Under the pieces are notes generated by a model. It saw nothing but the letters and a program-made list of their open reading frames with translations, ran no database searches and was not told where the DNA came from. Shown piece after piece: positions 1-5,301 of a stretch of 5,660 bases of DNA. How positions within the stretch are numbered: the first letter of the stretch is position 1; each line of letters opens with the position of its first letter. A program made the translations under genes and the position numbers. This DNA is from Ruminococcus sp. (GTDB taxonomy: Bacteria; Bacillota_A; Clostridia; Oscillospirales; Ruminococcaceae): contig NZ_JAIKXF010000043.1 of assembly GCF_024684275.1 (NCBI RefSeq), forward strand, positions 1-5,660, written 5' to 3'.

Positions 1-10
1 GTGTTGCATT

Positions 11-31
11 TTTCTCTTTTTGAAAGAGAAA
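11..31. repeat. AU-rich perfect hairpin at window start
   Basis: TTTCTCTTT (11-19) and AAAGAGAAA (23-31) form a 9-bp perfect stem with a TTG loop. A weaker 7-bp pair, CTGTCTG (49-55) and CAGACAG (74-80), follows in a T-rich stretch. The stems are low in GC, so they are poor terminators. They may be the tail of whatever lies left of the window or part of the leader of the integrase unit. I see no gene in 1-147. Confidence 0.4.
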
Positions 32-143
32 TACAGGCACTTTGTTTTCTGTCTGTTCTGTCGTTTTTCTTTTCAGACAGCTTACAGTGCATTAACTGAA
101 TCAAATGCGTACACAGTTACACACTTCACACACATGAATATCT

Positions 144-149
144 TATAAT
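144..149 (+). promoter_or_regulatory. Candidate -10 box for the integrase unit
   Basis: A perfect TATAAT lies at 144-149, but no good -35 box sits 16-18 bp upstream. TTACAC at 117-122 is too far and TTCACA at 125-130 is too close. The hexamer overlaps the ATG at 148, so a transcript started here could not use that codon. Either the small protein starts further down or transcription starts elsewhere. Confidence 0.35.
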
Positions 150-339
150 GACAGTCAAGGGCTTTACATCGTCCATAATCAGCGATTTCAAAAAGTTCAC
201 CGTCAACAAGGACGAACAGGAAGAAGCAACTATGCCACTTGACGAACTGAAAACGCAGATCGACCGCATTTCCGAGATCGTTGACACCTGCCGTGAGGTG
301 GTACGGCTGAAGGAGGAGAAGCAGAATGAAATTAGCTAA
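148..339 (+). CDS. Small charged protein coupled to the integrase
   Basis: A 63-residue protein of no family I recognise. It is rich in Lys, Glu and Asp. The second half (about residues 29-60) has heptad-like spacing of Leu, Ile and Val and is probably one amphipathic or coiled-coil helix. Its codons look like those of the integrase (many C- and G-ending) from near residue 1, which favours the ATG at 148, although no ribosome site precedes it. The alternative ATG at 232 has AGGAAG at 218-223 with 8-nt spacing and would give 35 residues. The gene overlaps the integrase start by 14 nt, so translation is probably coupled. Possible roles are an accessory factor for the integrase or the remnant of a longer gene. 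No HTH or excisionase signature is visible. Confidence 0.5.
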   Translation: MTVKGFTSSIISDFKKFTVNKDEQEEATMPLDELKTQIDRISEIVDTCREVVRLKEEKQNEIS

Positions 340-1375
340 CGGTGTTGGCACAGTCTATAAGCTGTCGGGCAATAGGCGTAATCCTTACATTGTCCGCAAG
401 ACAGTCGGCTGGGACATTGATACCGAAACTGGCAAGCGTAAACAGCAGTACATCACTATCGGCTATGCGCCGACCAGGGCTAAAGGGCTTGAAATGCTTA
501 TGGATTACAATAAGAATCCCTATGACATTGAAGCGTCCAAAATCACCTTTGCCGAAGTCTTTGAGAAGTGGTCGGCGGAGAAGTTCCCCACGATCTCGGA
601 CAGCAACGCCAAAGCCTACAAAGCGTCATATAATACCTGTGAACCCCTGCATGACAGAGTGTTCAAGGATTTGAAGCTGACTGACTTGCAGGGTGTTGTA
701 GACAACTGCGGTAAGAACTATCCGACGCTCCGCAAGCTGAAAGTGCTGTTCAGCCAGATGTATGAGTATGCCATGAAGTATGAGATCTGCATGAAAGACT
801 ACTCTGAGTATGTGGATATTATCAAGTTCAAGGACAAGAACCCGAACAAGACAGACCGTTCTCCTTTCAGTAAGGAAGAAATTGATGCTCTGTGGCTGCA
901 GGAAAACAATCTCTACGCTCAGATCGTCCTGATGCTGATATACAGTGGAGTGCGTGTGTCTGAGCTGCTTGACCTGAAACGTGAGAATGTCAACATCGAA
1001 GAGCATTGCTTCAAGGTGGTGGAGAGCAAGACTGAAAGCGGTATTCGTGTTGTGCCGATACACGACAGGACATATCCGTTCTTCAAGAAGTGGTACGATG
1101 ACGGCAACGAGTATCTTCTCCATACTCCCGACGGCAAGCAGTTCATCTATCTCAACTACTATGATTCCTACTGGACACCTGTTATGGAGCTGATCGGCTG
1201 CTCCCATAAGCCGCATGATACACGTCATACCTGTATCTCCATGATGACCGAGAAAGAGGTATCGCCTACGCTGATAAAGAAGATCGTCGGTCATTCAGGG
1301 GCTATGTCATTGACCGAGAAGGTCTATACGCACGTTAATGTGCAGGAGTTGTTGGAGGCTATTAATAGGATATAG
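326..1375 (+). CDS. Tyrosine recombinase / site-specific integrase
   Basis: A 349-residue phage/ICE-type integrase that cuts and rejoins DNA at attachment sites through a 3'-phosphotyrosine intermediate. The N-terminal part (about 8-65) resembles the arm-binding domain of Tn916-like integrases. About 72-165 is the SAM-like core-binding domain. About 178-349 is the catalytic domain, with R210 (YSGVRVSELL), K235 (ESKTESG), H297 and R300 (PHDTRHT), H323 (VGHSG) and nucleophile Y334 (VYTHV): the full catalytic set. Length is usual for the family. The ATG at 326 is preceded by AGGAGG (311-316) with 9-nt spacing. The gene overlaps the small upstream gene and ends just before two strong terminators and a triple short repeat that may be its own arm sites. 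It appears intact and probably mobilises the island. No excisionase gene is evident in the window. Confidence 0.95.
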   Translation: MKLANGVGTVYKLSGNRRNPYIVRKTVGWDIDTETGKRKQQYITIGYAPTRAKGLEMLMDYNKNPYDIEASKITFAEVFEKWSAEKFPTISDSNAKAYKASYNTCEPLHDRVFKDLKLTDLQGVVDNCGKNYPTLRKLKVLFSQMYEYAMKYEICMKDYSEYVDIIKFKDKNPNKTDRSPFSKEEIDALWLQENNLYAQIVLMLIYSGVRVSELLDLKRENVNIEEHCFKVVESKTESGIRVVPIHDRTYPFFKKWYDDGNEYLLHTPDGKQFIYLNYYDSYWTPVMELIGCSHKPHDTRHTCISMMTEKEVSPTLIKKIVGHSGAMSLTEKVYTHVNVQELLEAINRI

Positions 1376-1386
1376 GTATTAAAAAA

Positions 1387-1418
1387 CCGCTGAGAGATTG
1401 TTCTCTCAGCGGCTTTTT
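1387..1418 (+). terminator. Rho-independent terminator of the integrase unit
   Basis: CCGCTGAGAGA (1387-1397) pairs perfectly with TCTCTCAGCGG (1402-1412) around a TTGT loop and is followed by CTTTTT. It begins 12 nt after the integrase stop codon. Six A residues precede the stem, so it may also work in the reverse direction. Confidence 0.93.
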
Positions 1419-1428
1419 GTAAATAAAT

Positions 1429-1464
1429 AAGGCATTCACCATACGATGAATGCCTTGATTTTTT
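1429..1464 (+). terminator. Second tandem terminator-like hairpin
   Basis: AAGGCATTCA (1429-1438) pairs perfectly with TGAATGCCTT (1447-1456) around an 8-nt loop. GATTTTTT follows and gives a U tail. It lies 16 bp after the first terminator. Tandem terminators here would insulate the genes beyond from integrase read-through. The hairpin could also be a recombination-site feature, since it abuts the triple repeat. Confidence 0.75.
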
Positions 1465-1495
1465 GTTAGTTACCCGTTAGTTACGTGTTAGTTAC
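1465..1495 (+). repeat. Three GTTAGTTAC direct repeats, 11-bp period
   Basis: GTTAGTTAC occurs at 1465-1473, 1476-1484 and 1487-1495, each separated by 2 bp, so the copies recur at about one helical turn. The position, about 90 bp beyond the integrase stop and behind its terminators, is what is known for arm-type binding sites of Tn916/lambda-family integrases. The binding role is inferred from position and periodicity only; the core attachment site itself could not be identified. Confidence 0.7.
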
Positions 1496-1649
1496 CGTCC
1501 GAATTTCACCATATTTCAGATAAACCCAAACCGAACAAAACAGCGTAAATACGCGATTTTGAATACTCCCAGTAGGGATAAAATTATCTCTTCGAGCTAA
1601 GCAGTATCGTTTCGCTTACTTTATTTAGTTTTCAAAAAGCGCCTAAAAC

Positions 1650-1707
1650 ACGATAAAATCTGCAATTCAGAGCAAACGCTCTTGTTGTAAATTTCAAGTT
1701 TTATCGT
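1650..1707. repeat. Long interrupted inverted repeat with inner hairpin
   Basis: ACGATAAAA (1650-1658) and TTTTATCGT (1699-1707) are perfect 9-bp inverted copies flanking a shorter hairpin, AGAGC-aaac-GCTCT (1670-1683), with partial pairing between. The two levels together could form a cruciform or a structured RNA of about 58 nt. No GC-rich stem plus U tail is present, so it is not a typical terminator. Confidence 0.55.
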
Positions 1708-1714
1708 AACTTGT

Positions 1715-1741
1715 TTCAACTTTGTTGAACAAAAGTTGAAC
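1715..1741. repeat. TTCAAC/GTTGAA inverted and direct repeats
   Basis: TTCAACTTT (1715-1723) is an inverted copy of AAAGTTGAA (1732-1740). Within the same stretch GTTGAAC is directly repeated at 1724-1730 and 1735-1741, again with 11-bp spacing. Mixed inverted and helically phased direct copies of one half-site suggest a protein-binding site (regulator, integrase accessory factor or replication protein). The binder is unknown. Confidence 0.5.
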
Positions 1742-1843
1742 TGGCGGACATGACAATCTCGTCGGTATTCAGAGAATGAAAACTGTAATAATCGTGGCGA
1801 GGAGAAGCGTTATCCCTCACCCTACCAAATGGAGGTATCTATT

Positions 1844-2116
1844 ATGAGTAGAAATATTCTCGATGAACTTTACGATTATGACCTGTTCCACCTGACCGAG
1901 ATTGAAGATACAGACGGAGCATACAGAGCCGCCCTCGACAGACTCGTCAAGGCAGAAGCCGAGTTAAAGAAAGCCTATCCCGACCGCACTGACATTCTCG
2001 ATGAGTACCAGTCAGCGGACATTGAACTGCACAACCTCTCCAACCGCAATGAGTTCCGCAAGGGTTTCAAGGTCGGCGCACAGCTTGTCCTTGAAATGAT
2101 CAAGCCCATAAAGTGA
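1844..2116 (+). CDS. DUF6809-like small protein
   Basis: A 90-residue acidic helical protein. The start is the ATG at 1844, because GGAGG (1831-1835) lies 8 nt before it; an in-frame ATG at 1829 overlaps that ribosome site and is unlikely. The layout matches the DUF6809 family as I know it: an N-terminal MxxNILDELY segment, a central helix with A-x-x-E-L-K pairs (about 25-45), and a C-terminal F-x-x-GF-x-x-GAQL-x-LE motif (residues 71-84). Family members are about 90 residues and common on clostridial mobile elements; their function is unknown. The gene ends 10 nt before the TnpV-like start, and its TGA overlaps the next ribosome site, so the two form one operon. Confidence 0.75.
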   Translation: MSRNILDELYDYDLFHLTEIEDTDGAYRAALDRLVKAEAELKKAYPDRTDILDEYQSADIELHNLSNRNEFRKGFKVGAQLVLEMIKPIK

Positions 2117-2126
2117 GGTGGACGGT

Positions 2127-2543
2127 ATGAGCAGATACAAGAGCGAACAGACCGCATACAGCTCCCTAAAAAAGAAATACGTTCCGCTGTGGCAACTGGA
2201 CACCAACACAGTAACAGTCACTCACTTCAACCTTAATACACTCACCACAGAGAGTAAGACTTACAGCACCGACTTCATCAGGTATCATCTTCATTTCTCT
2301 GACAGCAAGTACCCCGACAGACTTCGCAGGCTCGTCAATGAGGGTAAGATTATTCAGTACCTTGATGATATGGAACTGAAAGTCAGTGAAGCTATCTCCA
2401 GTCAGGTGGCGCTTTGGAAGCAGACCGATGAATGTTATCAGAAATCTGTCCTCAGCGGTGATGTGGAGAAGATGCTCGGTCTTGAGAACTGCTTTGGCTA
2501 TATGGCGAGAGAAGCGGTGTTTGAGTGTATGGTTTATATTTGA
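2127..2543 (+). CDS. TnpV-like mobile-element protein
   Basis: A 138-residue soluble protein. The ATG at 2127 is chosen because GAGG (2115-2118) lies 8 nt upstream; a GTG at 2118 sits on that ribosome site and is rejected. Residues 65-138 resemble the C-terminal part of TnpV proteins of Tn4451-type elements: a leader helix ending L-x-x-YL-x-D (about 75-81), a second helix with conserved Glu/Ala, and the closing stretch near E129-A-V-F-E-C-M-V-Y-I138, like the family's AEEIV-x-x-ELIY end. The N-terminal 60 residues are less like that family. TnpV function is not established, and its name comes from transposon context only. No transposase is adjacent. The gene is second in an operon and ends 6 nt before a strong terminator. 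Confidence 0.55.
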   Translation: MSRYKSEQTAYSSLKKKYVPLWQLDTNTVTVTHFNLNTLTTESKTYSTDFIRYHLHFSDSKYPDRLRRLVNEGKIIQYLDDMELKVSEAISSQVALWKQTDECYQKSVLSGDVEKMLGLENCFGYMAREAVFECMVYI

Positions 2544-2549
2544 GAGCAG

Positions 2550-2579
2550 ACAGCTGTGCCTTCGGGTACAGCTGTTTTT
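2550..2579 (+). terminator. UUCG-loop terminator of the DUF6809/TnpV operon
   Basis: ACAGCTGTGCC (2550-2560) pairs with GGTACAGCTGT (2565-2575), with one G-U pair, around a TTCG tetraloop and then TTTT. It starts 6 nt after the TGA at 2541-2543. Its U tail overlaps the stop codon of the convergent XRE gene (2578-2580). The minus strand lacks a U tail, so it acts mainly on plus-strand transcripts. Confidence 0.93.
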
Positions 2580-2808
2580 ATGTTGGTAGATTGATAAAAA
2601 GATCAGATATATGGCATCCAAAACCGTCGGCTATTTTTTTACACAAATCAACTGTAACATTATACTCTCCACGCTCTATTCGACCATAATAAGCACGACT
2701 TATACCACATATTTCAGAAAACTCACTTTGTGTATAACCACGACCTTCTCGCATTTTTCTTATTTCATTTCCTAAATAGAAATTTATGGAATCATATTTG
2801 TGTTTCAT
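2578..2808 (-). CDS. XRE/Cro-type HTH transcriptional regulator
   Basis: A 76-residue single-domain repressor-like protein. After an N-terminal helix (NEIRKMREGRGY, 14-25), residues 26-50 form the HTH: TQSEFSEICGISRAYYGRIERGEYN, given here only as landmarks T26-Q27, G35-I36-S37 and I44-E45-R46-G47. The third helix of the five-helix Cro fold follows (VDLCKKIADGFG), then a typical ISDLF end. Length is normal for a stand-alone XRE protein with no sensor domain. The ATG at 2808 has GAGG 6 nt upstream. It is divergent from the AIPR gene and the two share a 128-bp control region with a perfect palindrome. By analogy with other divergent XRE/cargo pairs, it likely represses itself and AIPR. The released signal cannot be seen. 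Confidence 0.93.
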   Translation of the reverse strand: MKHKYDSINFYLGNEIRKMREGRGYTQSEFSEICGISRAYYGRIERGEYNVTVDLCKKIADGFGCHISDLFINLPT

Positions 2809-2823
2809 AATTCACCTCAAAAA

Positions 2824-2839
2824 ACGTCATATATGACGT
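2824..2839. promoter_or_regulatory. Perfect 16-bp palindromic operator candidate
   Basis: ACGTCATATATGACGT is its own reverse complement. Its last base is the first base of the AIPR -35 box (2839-2844), and it lies 16 bp upstream of the XRE start codon. Size and symmetry suit a dimeric XRE repressor. Bound protein would block RNA polymerase at the AIPR promoter and the early XRE transcript. Binding by the neighbouring XRE protein is inference. Confidence 0.75.
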
Positions 2840-2867
2840 CGACATATAGGGAATAATATGTTATACT
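2839..2867 (+). promoter_or_regulatory. AIPR promoter, sigma-A type with extended -10
   Basis: The -35 box TCGACA (2839-2844; 5 of 6 match to TTGACA) is separated by exactly 17 bp from the -10 box TATACT (2862-2867). TG at 2859-2860 makes an extended -10. The start of transcription is expected near 2874, giving a leader of about 63 nt before the AIPR ATG at 2937. Confidence 0.75.
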
Positions 2868-2882
2868 GTATACAGATGACAG
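2853..2882 (-). promoter_or_regulatory. Candidate XRE promoter
   Basis: On the minus strand CTGTCA (2877-2882) is a possible -35 box and TATTAT (2853-2858) a possible -10 box, with 18-bp spacing. It overlaps the AIPR promoter face to face and would start the XRE transcript just before the palindrome. The match is modest. Confidence 0.4.
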
Positions 2883-2936
2883 AGAGATCTGTGTATCTAA
2901 TCATTAAATCATATTTAATTGAAGGAGGACATTATT

Positions 2937-4136
2937 ATGTCAGAAAGAGTATTAACTTTCCCCGTTGAGAATTTCAGAAAGCTTCCTAATCCTTATCAGC
3001 AGAAGGATACAGAGAAGAAAGGCGACGAAGCCTACCCTCAGATGTATTTTGCAATTTGTGATGTTAAGGAAATTCCTGAAGATATTCCCATGGCAACAAA
3101 TCCAAGAAATCAGTCCATGAATAACGGTGTTGCCAAAAAGATCAAAGCATCACTTCTTAACACCAGCGAGCCTAACTTCTATTTATTGAACAGAGGAATG
3201 GTTATTTCAGCTGATTCAGTTCATTATGATAATAATAGCGGAAAGTTAAGTATAACTTTCAGTGATGAAGAAGTACATGGCGATGTTGATGGCGGACATA
3301 CTTACAAGGCGATTCTTGAAAAGAGAAAAGAACTTGAACACGGACAGCAGTTTGTAAAACTTGAAATACTTACCGGAGTTGAAGATATTTTCCAGGCATT
3401 AGCCGCTGCAAGAAACACTTCGACTCAGGTTCAGGACAAGTCAATTGCAGAACTTGAACACAGATTTGATCTTATCAAAGAAATCATAAAGAACGAACCC
3501 TTTAACAACAATGTCTATTTCAGAGAAAATGATAAAGGTGATATCGATGTTGCAGATATAATTTCAATGCTTACGCTTTTCAACCTTGAAAAGTATCCTG
3601 ATATCAATTCTTTCCCCGTGATTGCTTATAGTGGCAGGAAAAAGTGTATTGATTATTATATCGAAGCTCATAAAAACAGCGAAGAAAATCCTGTAGCAAA
3701 TCCATATTATAGAATGAGAAACATAATGATTGATATTTTTAAGCTTTATGATATGCTTGAGAGTAACATAGGTGCATACTATAAGCAGAAAAACGCATCA
3801 GGACGCTATGGCTCTGTTAAAGGAGTATCGGTTCCTAAAGGCGATACCAAGTTTAAGTCAAAATACTATAAAACCGAAATGGATTATCTTTCTCCAACAG
3901 GTTTCCTTTATCCTATCCTTGGTGCTTTTCGTGCTTTAATCAAAGATGATGGAGTTGAATACTCCTGGAAATGTGATCCATTCAAGATCATGGAAAAAGT
4001 CGGTCCTGAACTTGTTGAAACTACAGTTGAAAGAAGTAGGACGCTCGGCAATAACGCTCAGGCTGTCGGCAAAGATGTTGGTAACTGGAAAACGCTTTAT
4101 ATGACAATCGCTCTTGAAATGCTTAACATAAATTAA
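2937..4136 (+). CDS. AIPR-family abortive infection/phage resistance protein
   Basis: A 399-residue protein. The ATG at 2937 has AGGAGG (2923-2928) 8 nt upstream; an upstream TTG at 2919 precedes that site and is rejected. It matches the AIPR family (named for lactococcal abortive infection proteins). NPRNQ (55-59) followed by VAKKIKASL (65-73) corresponds to the family's N-x-R...vN-x-I-x-x-TL region. FYLLNRGMVISAD (81-93) matches FWyyNNGItI-x-x-D. DVDGGHTYKAI (116-126) matches vNGcQT-x-x-al. ARNTSTQVQD (158-167) matches the later ATNSQ-x-x-V segment. The last 200 residues are mostly helical with few conserved marks. Many AIPR proteins are longer (over 500), so this is a compact form. No signal peptide or membrane segment is present, so it is probably cytoplasmic. 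The gene is single, repressor-controlled, and closed by a terminator. The defence role is inferred from the family; the biochemical activity is not known to me. Confidence 0.88.
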   Translation: MSERVLTFPVENFRKLPNPYQQKDTEKKGDEAYPQMYFAICDVKEIPEDIPMATNPRNQSMNNGVAKKIKASLLNTSEPNFYLLNRGMVISADSVHYDNNSGKLSITFSDEEVHGDVDGGHTYKAILEKRKELEHGQQFVKLEILTGVEDIFQALAAARNTSTQVQDKSIAELEHRFDLIKEIIKNEPFNNNVYFRENDKGDIDVADIISMLTLFNLEKYPDINSFPVIAYSGRKKCIDYYIEAHKNSEENPVANPYYRMRNIMIDIFKLYDMLESNIGAYYKQKNASGRYGSVKGVSVPKGDTKFKSKYYKTEMDYLSPTGFLYPILGAFRALIKDDGVEYSWKCDPFKIMEKVGPELVETTVERSRTLGNNAQAVGKDVGNWKTLYMTIALEMLNIN

Positions 4137-4146
4137 GAGTCTTATA

Positions 4147-4178
4147 AACGGCTGTACTATTTGGTGCAGCCGTTATTT
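4147..4178 (+). terminator. Terminator shared by AIPR and the membrane gene
   Basis: AACGGCTGTAC (4147-4157) pairs with GTGCAGCCGTT (4164-4174), with one G-U pair, around TATTTG and is followed by ATTTT. It starts 10 nt after the AIPR stop. The convergent membrane gene ends inside it: the right arm and loop encode that protein's last residues (NGCTK) and the stop codon. Confidence 0.88.
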
Positions 4179-4855
4179 TCTGCTTCGTTTGGAGTTGCTG
4201 CTTCTTGAATGGCAATCAAATCATTTCTATAATACATATTCGATTCAAAAAACGATCTAAAATCGGGGTATTCAGCATTTATAGCTAAATGTTTATCATT
4301 TATTAGGATATTTATTTCAGATTGCTTTTCCCCAATTAACTCGTCCAAAAATAGACTTAAAGACATTGCTGAAAAAGCTAAAATTGTTATTATTGAAGTT
4401 GTTTTTGTATTGGTAATATTTTGATTTAGGAAAGGAATTATTATAAATGAGGCTATTCCAATTATAAATAGAATCATGGATAAAACATTTTGAATTTTGA
4501 TTATTGTTTTATGTGCATAGTCTTCAGGATGACAATACTTGTATTTCTTTTTCAATAATTCTTTGCAGTTTCCCATTACATTTCTAACATTAATGGTTCG
4601 GGTTTGGGTTAATCCGTACTGTATTTTTGATTCTAAAAAATCAATTGTAATCATTAAATCTGCATTGTATGTATTACTAATACAAAGATAGCCTGCAATT
4701 TTACTTATGACGTCGCTTGTCGATAAAAGCAAAGCTGAAAATGACAGAGCAAATAGTAAGTTTTCACCTATATTCAATACATTGAAAGGATAAAGTATAG
4801 CCATTGCTACATATACAAGAGCAAAAATAATAAAAACATATTTCGATTTTTTCAT
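4157..4855 (-). CDS. Four-helix membrane protein, possible SLATT-like effector
   Basis: A 232-residue integral membrane protein. Hydrophobic segments fall at about residues 6-24, 32-55, 122-142 and 153-172, as two hairpins separated by a roughly 65-residue soluble, Lys-rich loop. A 60-residue soluble tail follows. The ATG at 4855 has AAGGAG (4864-4869) 8 nt upstream. The 2+2 layout, small size and position downstream of a HEPN gene recall small membrane effectors of defence systems such as SLATT-domain proteins. I cannot name a defining motif, so the function is unassigned. It lies 53 nt after the HEPN gene on the same strand and probably shares its transcript. It is notably AT-rich (about 20% GC in 4381-4440), unlike the integrase. 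Its last five codons and stop lie within the AIPR terminator hairpin. Confidence 0.6.
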   Translation of the reverse strand: MKKSKYVFIIFALVYVAMAILYPFNVLNIGENLLFALSFSALLLSTSDVISKIAGYLCISNTYNADLMITIDFLESKIQYGLTQTRTINVRNVMGNCKELLKKKYKYCHPEDYAHKTIIKIQNVLSMILFIIGIASFIIIPFLNQNITNTKTTSIITILAFSAMSLSLFLDELIGEKQSEINILINDKHLAINAEYPDFRSFFESNMYYRNDLIAIQEAATPNEAENNGCTK

Positions 4856-4877
4856 TAGTTCATCTCCTTCATACAGT

Positions 4878-4895
4878 TTAAGTAGAAAGACTTAA
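4878..4895. repeat. Small hairpin between HEPN and membrane genes
   Basis: TTAAGT (4878-4883) and ACTTAA (4890-4895) form a 6-bp stem around AGAAAG, just upstream of the membrane gene's ribosome site on the minus strand. It is too AU-rich for a terminator. It might slightly modulate translation of the second gene, or be chance. Confidence 0.25.
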
Positions 4896-4908
4896 CTTTA
4901 TTATTTAT

Positions 4909-5301
4909 TTAACCTATTGGAATTGACATCTCAGTCGGTTCTTCATAAACCAAATCAGTTTCGTTATCAGATGCTTTTCGATAACTTTTATTTATTGCTG
5001 AATCTTTAATCTGCGTTGCTAAATCATCCATTATCTGAACGATTCTTACATGAATATCATAGTATTCTTCTTTATCTAAAGGAAATCGTTTCCTATTTTC
5101 TCCATGGGCAATACCATTTCTGCGAGCTAATAATCTTTCATCAATAAGATTGAAAGATGTATCGTGTATAGATGAATCTAAATCCAACAATGCCATCAGC
5201 TCTTTAAACAATTCCGAATTTAGATTACTTTTAGTATCTATGATTTTATCACATTGAATCTGTGGGATATTATTGGCACTATTAAGGATGGTATTTGTCA
5301 A
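4909..5301 (-). CDS. MAE_28990/MAE_18760-type HEPN nuclease, N-terminally truncated
   Basis: 130 residues matching the C-terminal half of MAE_28990/MAE_18760-family HEPN-like nucleases. The landmarks are IIDTKSNLNSELFKE (20-34), NLIDERLLARRNGIAHGE (51-68) and a helix ending in QIKDSAINKSY. The HEPN catalytic motif R-x4-H is intact as R61-NGIA-H66. HEPN proteins of this type act as metal-independent RNases in toxin-antitoxin and phage defence. Full members are about 220-240 residues; here the first roughly 100 are missing. The only start is a TTG at 5301 with no ribosome site, and an in-frame TGA lies two codons further upstream. No other frame upstream shows the missing half. It is therefore a remnant or is expressed from an unknown start. 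The membrane gene follows 53 nt downstream. Confidence 0.75.
   Translation of the reverse strand: MTNTILNSANNIPQIQCDKIIDTKSNLNSELFKELMALLDLDSSIHDTSFNLIDERLLARRNGIAHGENRKRFPLDKEEYYDIHVRIVQIMDDLATQIKDSAINKSYRKASDNETDLVYEEPTEMSIPIG

Larger units (their letters stand above)
1496..1843. other. Structured non-coding region, no gene seen
   Basis: I see no supported gene on either strand between the triple repeat and the DUF6809-like gene. The stretch holds two groups of inverted repeats (1650-1707 and 1715-1741, listed separately) and a weak extended -10-like TGTAATAAT at 1784-1792 with no clear -35. It could hold the attachment core, a transfer or replication site, a small RNA, or only the leader of the downstream operon. 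The sequence does not decide between them. Confidence 0.5.

Noticed and set aside
82..351. Minus-strand open frame of 89 codons at the left
   Set aside because: It overlaps the small integrase-coupled gene, whose codon use fits its neighbours better. No ribosome site or known motif is seen.
626..1294. Long minus-strand open frame of 222 codons inside the integrase
   Set aside because: It lies wholly antisense to a clearly functional integrase, has no ribosome site or family likeness, and is explained by codon bias of the true gene.
1465..1495. CRISPR array
   Set aside because: The repeats are only 9 bp with 2-bp gaps. That is far too short for CRISPR repeats and spacers, and no cas gene is present.
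1376..1843. tRNA gene as integration target
   Set aside because: I looked for a cloverleaf with a TTC-type T arm and CCA-adjacent acceptor stem on both strands and found none.
2166..2621. Minus-strand open frame of 151 codons opposite the TnpV-like gene
   Set aside because: It reads through a strong terminator hairpin and across the XRE 3' end, and it has no recognisable domain.
2869..2893. TACAGAT...ATCTGTGTA inverted repeat in the AIPR leader as a riboswitch or attenuator
   Set aside because: The stem is short and AU-rich with no U tail and no known aptamer elements. The palindromic operator explains regulation better.
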